A stretch of DNA of 35,550 nucleotides. It comes from Sulfurovum sp. (GTDB lineage: Bacteria > Campylobacterota > Campylobacteria > Campylobacterales > Sulfurovaceae). Location: positions 1 through 35,550 of the forward strand of contig JALWLU010000173.1 of NCBI GenBank assembly GCA_026996325.1, read 5' to 3'. Positions 1 to 7,863 of this stretch are shown here, one piece after another; the first letter of the stretch is position 1; every line of letters starts with the position of its first letter. The position numbers and the translations under genes were made by a program. The notes under the pieces were generated by a model. The model was given only the letters and a program-made list of their open reading frames with translations, ran no database searches and was not told the origin of the DNA.

Positions 1-1235
1 CGCTCGAAGAGTGCACGCAGTTTTGCTTCCGGCAAAGAGGGGTTGTGCGCCAGCGCGGCAAGCATCTGCGTATCATCCCCTGCCCTCTCATAGAGCGTTT
101 CCAGAATGGCTTCGGGCGTAGCCGGATTTTTGGCAAGCGCCAGCTGCACCTGCCTGCCACCCTTTTCATAAAGTTCTGAAAGTACTTCGCCCGGAACCGT
201 TCTGTTTCCCGCAAGCATCTGCCACAGCGTTTCATTCTTTGTAGCGACAAGGGCTTTTATGACATCTGCTCCAAGCATCTCGTTTGCGCCGATGAGTGCG
301 AAGCGCTCTGCATCACTAACTGCCTTGCGTACCTTCTCGAAGCGTGACACATCGATGGGCTGATGCACCAGCAGCAGTGACACGGCCTCATCACCACGCC
401 CAAGCAATGCATCGAACAGTGCATTGTCAATAGCGCTGTTGGCGGCAAGCGCCTTGTCGATGGCTTCGTCACTCTGCGCAAGCAGGTGCTTCTGCACCTC
501 GTTCGTGATGGCGCTGTTCCCCGCAAGCGCACGCAACACGGCTATCTTCCGTGTCGCAAGGAGTTTGCGTACCGTCTCTTCATCGATGTGCGGGTTTCTG
601 GCTATCGTCTCCTGCATCGTGATCTTCTCTCTTCCACGTACCAGAAACTCGAAATTGGGAAAGTTCAGCAGCGCCTTGAGCAGCTCCGGGTCGGTCGCTT
701 CGGTAGCAAGGCGGCGCAGCGTGAGGTAGCTGTAGAGCAGGTCCTCTTCGTTGGGCTTTATGTCGATGTAACGGCGCAGCGTGTACATAATGACATCCCT
801 GTCCTGACGGTTGTCCTCCTCATCGCTGCTGAAGGTGTAGAGCTTGAGCAGGCGCACGAAAAGCGCATCACTGAGGTGCTCGTTGCCAAGCAGCCGGACC
901 ACACGCTCCTGGTCGTTGCCAAGTTTGATGGCCATCAGCAGCGCATCGTCATCTATCTCTTCTGAAAGCAGCTGTTCAAACTCACTTAGCTTGTATATTG
1001 GCAGATGCTGTTCGTAAGCTTCGTTGGAGATATCCTCTTCCACCGGATTGAGGCGGTGGTTTTCGACCACTCCAACGACCCCCTCTTCCAGATACTTTAC
1101 CGGTGTAACCTTGAAGCGCTTCAAAAAGCGTTCGATCTCTTTTTGGGTAAATATCTGCTCCTTGCCAAGCAGCAGCAGCTTTTTGCCTGCAGAAGTCTCA
1201 AGCAGCGATTTGAGTGTCGGTTTTTCATTCATCAT
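1..1235 (-). CDS. Leucine-rich-repeat-variant (LRV/HEAT-like) protein, 3' end outside window
   Basis: An open frame starts at the ATG at 1235 and runs without a stop to the window edge, giving about 411 residues and no C-terminus. From about residue 210 on it is built of helical repeats of roughly 22-26 residues with a recurring LAxNxxxxxxxLxxL core (for example LAGNSAITNEVQKHLL, LAKNPATPEAILETLYE, LAHNPSLPEAKLRALFE). This pattern resembles LRV and HEAT-type solenoids. The N-terminal 200 residues are charged and helical with no signal peptide or membrane segment, so it is probably a cytoplasmic scaffold or protein-binding protein. No catalytic motif is visible. Two ATGs lie in tandem at the start, and either could be used. 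It ends the minus-strand series that includes the M14 carboxypeptidase, but a hairpin at 1262-1286 separates them. The specific function is unknown. Confidence 0.8.
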   Translation of the reverse strand, partial: MMNEKPTLKSLLETSAGKKLLLLGKEQIFTQKEIERFLKRFKVTPVKYLEEGVVGVVENHRLNPVEEDISNEAYEQHLPIYKLSEFEQLLSEEIDDDALLMAIKLGNDQERVVRLLGNEHLSDALFVRLLKLYTFSSDEEDNRQDRDVIMYTLRRYIDIKPNEEDLLYSYLTLRRLATEATDPELLKALLNFPNFEFLVRGREKITMQETIARNPHIDEETVRKLLATRKIAVLRALAGNSAITNEVQKHLLAQSDEAIDKALAANSAIDNALFDALLGRGDEAVSLLLVHQPIDVSRFEKVRKAVSDAERFALIGANEMLGADVIKALVATKNETLWQMLAGNRTVPGEVLSELYEKGGRQVQLALAKNPATPEAILETLYERAGDDTQMLAALAHNPSLPEAKLRALFE

Positions 1236-1261
1236 AGAGTGAGTATAGCATAGCGGATTTT

Positions 1262-1286
1262 AAATAGGAGTTAAAAACTCCTATTT
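1262..1286 (-). terminator. Perfect hairpin after the M14 carboxypeptidase gene
   Basis: An 11-bp perfect stem (AAATAGGAGTT / AACTCCTATTT) with a 3-base loop begins 20 bases after the M14 stop codon. On the minus strand it is followed by only a short A/T stretch and not a clear U-run, so termination efficiency is uncertain. The next minus-strand gene starts at 1235, so it could be a leaky terminator or a processing site. Confidence 0.5.
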
Positions 1287-1305
1287 ATGCAGCGTGAAGG
1301 TGAAA

Positions 1306-3885
1306 TCAGTACTTCTCAAGCGGGTCGTAGCGCACCACGGACGCTTCGGAGAAGTTGGGCACATCATCGTAGGTAAATACCGCATAGTACTTCTCCTTGT
1401 CGAACGAGCCGAAGTTGTCGTAGGTCCAGGTATCTTTCCCACCGTAGAGCTTGACACCGTCCATAAAGTGGCGCGGCGGATGGAAACTGTTTCGTACGAC
1501 GTAGTAGCCTTTGAGCGCCTCGTCATCGACTTTGTCCCATGTCAGTTTGATCATCTTCTTCTCTTTGGAGATCTGTACGTTTTTCACAGGCGAAACCGGA
1601 TGGCGGCGCTTGGGGATATACTTGACAATCAGCTCGGCATCGTCCGCCCACTCGGTAATGCGGTTCTTCGCCCCCAGTGCGGAAGTCGGCTTGATGACCA
1701 GTTTGAGAGTCTTGCCCTCCTGGTGCATCTTGTCCAGCGCCTGTTTGGAGAGGGTATCGAAGTTGAAGTACTGACACTCTTTGGCGTTAAGATCGCTCTC
1801 GGCCACTTCGTAACCGATGTACTCTATCTTCTCACGGTTCTTGATATCTTCGTAGGTGCCTACCTCGTCAAGCTCCACCAGCTCGACATAAAAGCGAACA
1901 TCGGACTTCTTTTTGAAAGTGTTTTTGTTGCGAATGCGCAGTGCACACTGGATGATCATCGTCTTGTCGTGTTCTGGAAGCTTGGAGAGGTCGAAGTTCA
2001 GATAGCCGTAAACCTTGTTACCCTCAGCATCAAAGCCGCTTTTGAGTACATTCTCCTCCACACCCTCTTTTGCGATGGTCGCCCTCTCCTGTGTCGGCAG
2101 CTTGATCTTCTCGTTCTCTATTGTGTACTTGATATCAAGCATCGGACGGTAGTGGATACCGCCGCCGAATTTCCCGTAGCCGATATCAAACTGCATCATC
2201 TGGCTGTCTTCACCGTCTGGCAGGTATTTTGGTCCGTCAATACGGAATACCGCCTGCTTGTTGACAATCTCCTCTTCCAGCAGCTGGCACTCACGCTGTG
2301 AGAACTCCCAGAAGTTCCAGATACCCTGTGTCAGCTGACGTGATTTGATCGCCTGGCCGATGATCCCCTTGGCTTTTGCGTTTTCAATTTCGTTGAAGTC
2401 GCTGATATCGCTGAAGCTGCCATGCTCAAGCAAACTGAGGTCCCACTGTCCGAATTTCTCTATCTTCGCACCTACGCGGTTCATCGGGTAGAGATAGAAG
2501 CGTGCCGATTTGATGACGGCGTTGTCGGGAATGGAGCTGAGATCGAAACTGACTACGGAGTCGCAGATGCCCTTGGATTTGTTGATGCCTACAAAAAGGG
2601 AGTTGTTCCCAAAGTGTGCGCGGTTGCTCTCCTGCGTGTACTGCCCCACATATCCCGTACCATCCTTCGTTGCGAAGAGGAATCGGAAGAACTCATCCTC
2701 TGCCAGCGCGGTGCGCGCCTTGACCACCGGTGCGAATGCCGACTTGTAGCCGCTTTTTTTGCTGACGGCACGAATGGTGTAGTGGTAGTTCGTCGAACTC
2801 TCCAGATCGGTATCGGTAAAGGTATGCTCACCTGCGATCCCTACCCTTGTACGTTCGTCACAGGCATCTTTGTCTTTGGTGCTGCGGTAGATCTCGAAGA
2901 AGATGTCATCACGTTTCTCATACTTCCACACCAGTGTCACACTCGTGTCACTGACAGATTCCACCCTGAATTCATCAACACGGCGCGGGGCATACTCGGA
3001 GAAGTTGACCACTTCTGAGAAGGTACGGATGAGCGCGGGGATGTTCTCATGCACACTGCTGCTCATACTCTTCATATAGTCGGGGATGTTCTTCGTTCCC
3101 ACTTCGACCACAAGCGCTTTGATACCACGCGAATAGTAGTACTCACGCCCGCTTCCGCTGATGAGCGCTGCGGGCGGCTTTCCGCGGTGGATACCGTAAC
3201 GTCTTCCTGTAATTTTCTCTATCTCGTCATTCATGTTCGCCGCGATGACATTCATATCGGTCCCGTCTATCTCCGCTTCGTGCTTGAACTTGTGCGCAGG
3301 GAAGAAGACGTTGCCCTGGGAGTGGTAGTCGAGTGCAATCGTGATGTTCTCGTGCGCATCGACGAACTCTTTAATGGCACGCGTTTCAGCCTCCGAAAAT
3401 GGCTCCTCTCCGCCATAAACGTTGGAGGAGGTGTTCTCTATCTTCTTAAAACCGATGGAAAAGTTACGGTTAAGATCGACGCCGATGGTACCGTCATGGT
3501 TCTTTCTGCGGTTCTTTCGCCAGAAGGAGAAGTGTTTTCTCGAATACTCGTATCCATCCGGGTTGAGACACGGCACCATGTAGATCGTCGACTCTCTGAG
3601 CGCCTTTTCAAGTACGGGATTGACATCCTGGTTTTCAGCCACGTGCTTGATGAACTCAAGCGCCAGCTCATGACCGATCCACTCACGGGCGTGGATGGTA
3701 CCGGTATAGAGGAGCGCCGGCTTCTCATCGGACTTTTCGACCTCTTTTGAGATCTTGGCAAGGACGATATCGCGCCCTTCGTAGGTCGTACCGATCTTGA
3801 TGACTTCGATCAGATCAGGGTACTCTTTTTCCATTCTGTGCAGAAAGTCAAGACTCTCCTGATAAGACATATACTGGTTCTTCAT
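1306..3885 (-). CDS. M14 zinc carboxypeptidase with FnIII and DNRLRE-like modules
   Basis: This is a peptidase of 859 residues. The N-terminal M14 domain (about residues 5-300) keeps the zinc ligands H65 and E68 (motif HARE), H188 (DYHSQG) and the catalytic E261 (VVEVGT), so it should release C-terminal residues from peptides. It is followed by an FnIII-like domain (about 305-395), two beta-rich regions resembling DNRLRE modules (about 400-590 and 590-765, with phrases such as VVSFDLSSIPD and YGYLNFDLSKLPEHD), and a second FnIII-like domain (about 770-855). Such architectures are normally secreted, yet the N-terminus (MKNQYMSYQESLDF) has no signal peptide. It lies 100 bp downstream of an ATP-grasp ligase in the same orientation, which suggests it trims a product made by that ligase. 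Substrate specificity cannot be read from the sequence. The activity call is strong and the biological role is an inference. Confidence 0.9.
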   Translation of the reverse strand: MKNQYMSYQESLDFLHRMEKEYPDLIEVIKIGTTYEGRDIVLAKISKEVEKSDEKPALLYTGTIHAREWIGHELALEFIKHVAENQDVNPVLEKALRESTIYMVPCLNPDGYEYSRKHFSFWRKNRRKNHDGTIGVDLNRNFSIGFKKIENTSSNVYGGEEPFSEAETRAIKEFVDAHENITIALDYHSQGNVFFPAHKFKHEAEIDGTDMNVIAANMNDEIEKITGRRYGIHRGKPPAALISGSGREYYYSRGIKALVVEVGTKNIPDYMKSMSSSVHENIPALIRTFSEVVNFSEYAPRRVDEFRVESVSDTSVTLVWKYEKRDDIFFEIYRSTKDKDACDERTRVGIAGEHTFTDTDLESSTNYHYTIRAVSKKSGYKSAFAPVVKARTALAEDEFFRFLFATKDGTGYVGQYTQESNRAHFGNNSLFVGINKSKGICDSVVSFDLSSIPDNAVIKSARFYLYPMNRVGAKIEKFGQWDLSLLEHGSFSDISDFNEIENAKAKGIIGQAIKSRQLTQGIWNFWEFSQRECQLLEEEIVNKQAVFRIDGPKYLPDGEDSQMMQFDIGYGKFGGGIHYRPMLDIKYTIENEKIKLPTQERATIAKEGVEENVLKSGFDAEGNKVYGYLNFDLSKLPEHDKTMIIQCALRIRNKNTFKKKSDVRFYVELVELDEVGTYEDIKNREKIEYIGYEVAESDLNAKECQYFNFDTLSKQALDKMHQEGKTLKLVIKPTSALGAKNRITEWADDAELIVKYIPKRRHPVSPVKNVQISKEKKMIKLTWDKVDDEALKGYYVVRNSFHPPRHFMDGVKLYGGKDTWTYDNFGSFDKEKYYAVFTYDDVPNFSEASVVRYDPLEKY

Positions 3886-3985
3886 CGTTAACAGCCTTTA
3901 CAATAGTGGTTTGGAATATAAAAGGGGTCTCTTACCATGCCGGGAAGTACCGGCAGAGAAGAAAAAATCGGCGAAGTGTACACCG

Positions 3986-5416
3986 TTAGAGCTTATCTTT
4001 GAATGATTTCCACTCTTTGAGCAGTTTTTTCATGAACTTTTTTTTAAACCAGGAGAGCTCTTCACCAATCTTTTCAGGCGCAGTCTCAAGGGCATGCACC
4101 AGCTCGGTTGTGTCAAACTTCTTCATGATCTTCTCCGCTTTCTTCTCGCCGATACCCTCGACGGAAGTAAGCAGTTTTTTCACCTTCTTCTCAGAAAGCT
4201 CGATGATGTTCTCCTGTGCTTCACTCTGTGTACCCTCGTCGTCATCGTCATACTTTGGGTTCTTCTTCGCACTGACCTTCTCTATGGTCTTACCGTAGTT
4301 GTCCTGGAAGTTCCACTTCTCACTCGGCCACTCCTCTTTGGTGCGGGTGTAGGTGTCAAGCATCGGGTAGAGGCTGTCGAGCTCATGCAGGTACATTTCA
4401 CCCTCGGCCGTCTCTTTGGTCTTCTTGTCGAGGAAGAAGGCTCCGTCATAGCTTGGCGTATAGCGGCCAAAGGTAATGTAGCGCAGGGTACGCAGTACAC
4501 TTGCATCCATCTTGCCAAGCTCTTCCCAGTTGTAAAGCGGAATGTTCGGCAGAGGGAAACGCCCGTTGGAGAATTTCCACATCAGGTACTGCCCGATCCA
4601 GTCACGGATGTACGGGAAGGCCGCAAAGGCTGTCGCACACTCGAGAATGCGGTACTTGCCATCCTCACCGACAGCCACGTCACACGCCCAGTACTCGGCG
4701 TTTGCCGCTTTGGAGACTTTGACCGCAAGGTCAAGCAGCTCTTTTGGCACGTCCATGTAGTCCATACTTCCACCCTGGCTCGTGTTGGTCAGCCACTCAC
4801 CCTTTGGCGGGCGTCTCCAGAAAGCACAGACCGGCTTGTGACCGATGAGCATCACGCGCACATCCGCTTCCATGGGTACGAAATCCTGCATATAGATAGG
4901 GTGATACTTCTTCTTCTCAAGCAGCGCTTTCGCCTCTTTGGCAGAGTCCACCTTGTGGACGAAGTAGCCGCCGTAGTTGGAAGGGCCGTAACTCTTCTTG
5001 ATGATCTTGGGGTACTTCGTCTCTTCGATGAACTTCATCCCCTTCTCTCTGTCGTAGAAGATGTAGGTTTTTGGCACGGGAATGTCGTACTTCCAGGCAA
5101 AACGGGTTACGTTCTCTTTTGACTTGTTGGCAAACTGCGTATCCAGAGAGGGGATGAACTGCACATGCGGCAGCTCTCTTGCAATTTCGCGGAAGGTTTC
5201 GTACGCCGTTGCGGGAATGTTCCCGATGAGCACATCGATCTTCTTGCGCTTTACCTCTCTGATGAAACGATCCTTGTCGTTCTTCCAGTGGTAAACCACT
5301 GTTTCAATCTTGTCCGGCCATCCTCTAAAGTTGCTCTTGTCGAAAAATCTTAGTACGTGATCGAGGTAGAGCAGTCCGAGTTTTGGTAGTTTTTGCTGTT
5401 TGTTCTTTTTGGCCAT
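3986..5416 (-). CDS. RimK-like ATP-grasp ligase fused to a helix-hairpin-helix domain
   Basis: This protein of 476 residues has a RimK/glutathione-synthetase-type ATP-grasp fold over residues 1-290: an ATP-loop lysine region (IIKKSYGPSNYGG, 138-150), the DVRVMLIG strand, the R..N..QGGS segment (201-217), and acidic metal-site residues D246 and E259. The usual ExN metal motif reads ECA here, so the conserved asparagine is replaced. A variable middle region (about 290-400, with an Asp-rich stretch near 390) leads to a helix-hairpin-helix unit (VEGIGEKKAEKIMKKF, about 419-434) and a Lys-rich helical tail. ATP-grasp enzymes of this class form amide bonds between a carboxylate and an amine through an acyl-phosphate. 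HhH units normally bind DNA or mediate protein contacts, so the fusion is unusual. The start is supported by AAGGAG six bases upstream. It sits between a second ATP-grasp gene and the M14 gene on the same strand. Substrates are unknown. Confidence 0.88.
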   Translation of the reverse strand: MAKKNKQQKLPKLGLLYLDHVLRFFDKSNFRGWPDKIETVVYHWKNDKDRFIREVKRKKIDVLIGNIPATAYETFREIARELPHVQFIPSLDTQFANKSKENVTRFAWKYDIPVPKTYIFYDREKGMKFIEETKYPKIIKKSYGPSNYGGYFVHKVDSAKEAKALLEKKKYHPIYMQDFVPMEADVRVMLIGHKPVCAFWRRPPKGEWLTNTSQGGSMDYMDVPKELLDLAVKVSKAANAEYWACDVAVGEDGKYRILECATAFAAFPYIRDWIGQYLMWKFSNGRFPLPNIPLYNWEELGKMDASVLRTLRYITFGRYTPSYDGAFFLDKKTKETAEGEMYLHELDSLYPMLDTYTRTKEEWPSEKWNFQDNYGKTIEKVSAKKNPKYDDDDEGTQSEAQENIIELSEKKVKKLLTSVEGIGEKKAEKIMKKFDTTELVHALETAPEKIGEELSWFKKKFMKKLLKEWKSFKDKL

Positions 5417-5452
5417 ATAATACTCCTTGTTTGTATTTTAGTTATGCTAAGA

Positions 5453-5540
5453 GAGGTTTCACTCGATGGCGACAAAGGTGCACTCAACCCGTAGGGCGGC
5501 TTTGCCGTTTGCACCTGCCAGAGCTATCGAGTGAAACCTC
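5453..5540 (+). repeat. MITE-like repeat, copy 1
   Basis: This 88-bp element is bounded by 18-bp inverted ends, GAGGTTTCACTCGATGGC at 5453-5470 and its complement with one mismatch at 5523-5540. Inside is a second inverted pair, GGTGCA...TGCACC, so the whole element can fold into a hairpin. It lies between the two ATP-grasp genes, just upstream of the start of the HhH-fused one. A longer relative is present at 20485-20651 in the opposite orientation. It shares both ends and the block GCGACAAAGG-GCACTCAACCCG-AGGGCGGC. No ORF or transposase is present, so if mobile it would need a partner in trans. A target-site duplication was not evident. Confidence 0.8.
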
Positions 5541-5557
5541 CGATATCTCAGAAAATG

Positions 5558-6469
5558 CTATTTTTTCTTCTTTTTCTTTGTCTTGCGGTCGATCAGGTCG
5601 ACAATGAGGTCGATCTTCAGATCGTTGAAGTCAAGCCCCATCTTCTCCTGCTCCGGTGTAGCGAATGCCGGAATGCCGTTGACCTCCAGAACCACATACT
5701 CCTCACGCTCCATATCGTAGATAATGTCAACTCCGGCGATGTCCGTACCGCACACTTTGGCTGCCTTGATCGCAAGCTCGACCACTTCATCGTTCGGCTC
5801 ACGTTTAAAGACAGAGCCGCCACTGGTGACATTGGTACGCCAGTCGCTTTTGCTTGCCTTCCTTCCATAGCATCCGACAAATTTTCCATCAACGATATCG
5901 ACGCGGAAGTCGGTGTTGTCGTACTTGACGAACTTTTCGACGTAGAAGAAGCGCAGGTCGGTCTGGTTAAGGAAAGGAAGCAGCATATTGAGCGTCTCTT
6001 CATTCTCAATCTTTGTAAGCCCTACCCCGCCCCATCCGTCGGTCGGTTTGTAAACCATCTTCTTCCACTTCTTCATAATCCGCTCGAGATGTTCCGTATC
6101 GTCCCGGTGGCAGAGCTGAAACTCCGGTGTGACAATGCCGTGCTGCTGCAGCAGGTAGGCAGTTTGGAACTTGTCCTCGGTCAGGGCGAATGCTTCGTAG
6201 GAGTTGACGGTCGGAATGACGCGTGCAAGCGCCTGGTACAAAAAGACCTGGTACTGTGTCTGTTCTCCGGCGTTATAGGAGAAGAAGAGATCGAGCTTAT
6301 CTACCTTTCGTTTACCGTGGTAGATGTGCCCTTTCTTGGCTACGGCATGACGCAGATTGATACCTGTGACTGTCTCTATGCCACGCTCTTTGAGTCTTTT
6401 GACCATCTTCTGCTCTATTTTGTCTCCGCCGCCGTTGTGATACATCCACATCCCGATCTTTCTACCCAT
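5558..6469 (-). CDS. RimK-like ATP-grasp ligase
   Basis: This is a 303-residue protein covering a complete RimK-like ATP-grasp fold. Visible motifs are the ATP-binding lysine and glycine loop (VYKPTDGWGGVG, 139-150), the DFRVDIV strand (187-193), the RTNVTSGGS segment (211-219) and a canonical metal motif EVN (262-264) in VVLEVNGIPAFA. All catalytic elements expected for ATP-dependent carboxylate-amine ligation are therefore present, unlike the altered motif in the neighbouring paralogue. The tail is a short Lys-rich run. No signal peptide is seen, so it is cytoplasmic. It is the first gene of the minus-strand set (this gene, HhH-fused ATP-grasp, M14) and is transcribed divergently from an M20 carboxypeptidase. 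RimK relatives add glutamate or similar residues to protein tails or small molecules; which applies here is unknown. Confidence 0.9.
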   Translation of the reverse strand: MGRKIGMWMYHNGGGDKIEQKMVKRLKERGIETVTGINLRHAVAKKGHIYHGKRKVDKLDLFFSYNAGEQTQYQVFLYQALARVIPTVNSYEAFALTEDKFQTAYLLQQHGIVTPEFQLCHRDDTEHLERIMKKWKKMVYKPTDGWGGVGLTKIENEETLNMLLPFLNQTDLRFFYVEKFVKYDNTDFRVDIVDGKFVGCYGRKASKSDWRTNVTSGGSVFKREPNDEVVELAIKAAKVCGTDIAGVDIIYDMEREEYVVLEVNGIPAFATPEQEKMGLDFNDLKIDLIVDLIDRKTKKKKKK

Positions 6470-6586
6470 TGACCATCCTTACAATTTTACTGTGCTTTAA
6501 TCTCTTATTTTACTATATTTTATTAAAATATCTTCAGAGAAATATAACAATTTTGTAACATTTTCATAAAAAAGGCAGTAAAGAGT
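6470..6586. promoter_or_regulatory. Divergent promoter region with an AT-rich palindrome
   Basis: This 117-bp AT-rich gap separates the minus-strand ATP-grasp set from the plus-strand M20 gene and must carry both promoters. At 6515-6531 lies a perfect odd-centred palindrome, ATATTTTATTAAAATAT, with 8-bp arms. It overlaps -10-like sequence (TATAGT/TAAAAT on the minus strand) and so is a plausible operator co-regulating both directions. No recognised regulator motif was identified. Confidence 0.5.
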
Positions 6587-7681
6587 ATGGATTTTAAGGA
6601 ACTTCAAAAGATTATTGAGATCAATTCCTGGACAAAGAACAAGGAGGGGGTCGACGAAAACGGTGAGATATTCGCCTATTGGCTGGAGGAGCTTGGCTAT
6701 ACGCTTACACGCTACCCAAGAGAGGAGATAGGAGACCATCTGCATCTGAGTGCTCCCGAAAAGGAGGGGAAAAAGCTACTGCTGCTTGGACACCTTGACA
6801 CCGTTTTCCCTCCGGGCACCTTCGAGCAGTTCAGAGAGGATGAGGAGTGGATCTACGGTCCGGGCGTATGCGATATGAAAGGGGGCAACTATGTTGCTCT
6901 CCAGGCGCTTCGCAACGTCCATAAAAAGTTTGGCGCAATCCACAACATCGACTTCCTGCTTGTCAGCGACGAGGAGACCGGCAGTGACGACAGCAAGCAC
7001 CTCTCTGCCAAGCTGGCAAAGTCATACGACTACTGTATGGTATTCGAAGCGGCGGGCGTACACGACGAAGTGGTCATCGGACGCAAAGGAGTGGGCACCT
7101 TCTTCATCGACATTGAAGGTATCGCCGCACATGCGGGCAACCACTACGACAAGGGAGCCGATGCCAACCTCGAAGCGGCACTCAAACTACAGAGACTCGT
7201 CGCACTGACAGACCTTGAAAAGCAGACCACCGTCAATGTCGGTAAGATAGAAGGCGGCATCGGTGCCAACACCATTTCGCCCAAAGCGAAACTCACTTTC
7301 GAACTGCGCTACACCACGACTGATGAGCGTGACAGGGTTCTTGAAGCCATCGATGAGATCGTCACCACCTCTTATGTCGAGGGGACAGAGTCCAAACTCT
7401 CCGGCGGCATCCAGCGTGACGTGATGCAGCCCACCCCTGAACAGGCTACCTTTGTAAAAAAGATAGAAACCCTCTGCAACACTACCCTCCCCACCGAAAA
7501 ACGCGGCGGTGTGAGTGACGCCAACATCATCGCGTCACAGGGTGTGCCTACCCTCGATGGCTGGGGTCCCTACGGTGACGGCGACCATACGGTACACGAG
7601 AGGGCGAGTAAAAAGAGTTTCGAAGAGCGCATCGCGCTGGTTACGCAGATATTCGAACACTTTCTGCAAGGGGAGATATAG
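6587..7681 (+). CDS. M20 family carboxypeptidase (glutamate carboxypeptidase G2-like)
   Basis: This 364-residue dizinc peptidase has the full M20 signature: GHLDTVFPPG (H69, D71), GPGVCDMKGG (bridging D96), the catalytic pair E129/E130 in SDEETGS, E154 in MVFEAAG, and a late histidine in GDGDHTVHE. A lid/dimerisation domain lies in the middle (about residues 170-285, around AHAGNHYDKGADAN). The closest family by motif is the CPG2 type, which cleaves C-terminal glutamate or similar residues from small conjugates. There is no signal peptide, so it is cytoplasmic. It is divergently oriented from the two ATP-grasp ligases, suggesting it hydrolyses or recycles their amide product. It is followed immediately by a rho-independent terminator whose stem overlaps its last codons. 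The peptidase family is clear and the substrate is not. Confidence 0.92.
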   Translation: MDFKELQKIIEINSWTKNKEGVDENGEIFAYWLEELGYTLTRYPREEIGDHLHLSAPEKEGKKLLLLGHLDTVFPPGTFEQFREDEEWIYGPGVCDMKGGNYVALQALRNVHKKFGAIHNIDFLLVSDEETGSDDSKHLSAKLAKSYDYCMVFEAAGVHDEVVIGRKGVGTFFIDIEGIAAHAGNHYDKGADANLEAALKLQRLVALTDLEKQTTVNVGKIEGGIGANTISPKAKLTFELRYTTTDERDRVLEAIDEIVTTSYVEGTESKLSGGIQRDVMQPTPEQATFVKKIETLCNTTLPTEKRGGVSDANIIASQGVPTLDGWGPYGDGDHTVHERASKKSFEERIALVTQIFEHFLQGEI

Positions 7682-7700
7682 CACGCTCCCCGCTTTTTTA
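7670..7700 (+). terminator. Rho-independent terminator of the M20 gene
   Basis: GGGGAG (7670-7675) pairs with CTCCCC (7686-7691), followed by GCTTTTTT. The left arm forms the last sense codons of the M20 gene and the stop codon lies in the loop. Confidence 0.75.
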
Positions 7701-7863
7701 CAGAAAGAAGAAGACCAAAACCCCACAGCCACCATATAGACCAGCACGCCAAGCATCAATCCGTCGGTGATTGAATATGTCAGTGGCATCCCTCTTTCAC
7801 ACTTACCTTCGCAGGGAATATCTTCCGGTTGAAAAGGTCCACATAGTTGGCTGTTATCTCCAT
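7701..7863 (-). pseudogene. Deletion scar: adenine deaminase start joined to purine permease end
   Basis: A well-formed start (AAGGAGAG, then ATG at 7863) opens a frame reading MEITANYVDLFNRKIFPAK and then VSVKEG, which matches the usual N-terminus of adenine deaminase (the ...VD..NR.IFPA.v.v..G.I pattern). After this glycine the frame ends at a TGA (7780-7782). In the frame shifted by one, starting at the ATG at 7789, the DNA reads MPLTYSITDGLMLGVLVYMV. This resembles the last membrane segments of AzgA-type (NCS2) adenine/hypoxanthine permeases (MPLTYSIxxGI.LG). Adenine uptake and deamination genes are commonly paired, so a single deletion removing most of ade and azgA explains the junction near 7789-7792. 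The identifications rest on short stretches recalled from family knowledge, so the call is moderate. Confidence 0.6.

Noticed and set aside
1294-2301. Long plus-strand frame opposite the M14 gene (335 codons)
   Set aside because: It is fully antisense to a gene with intact catalytic motifs, encodes no recognisable family and lacks a ribosome site.
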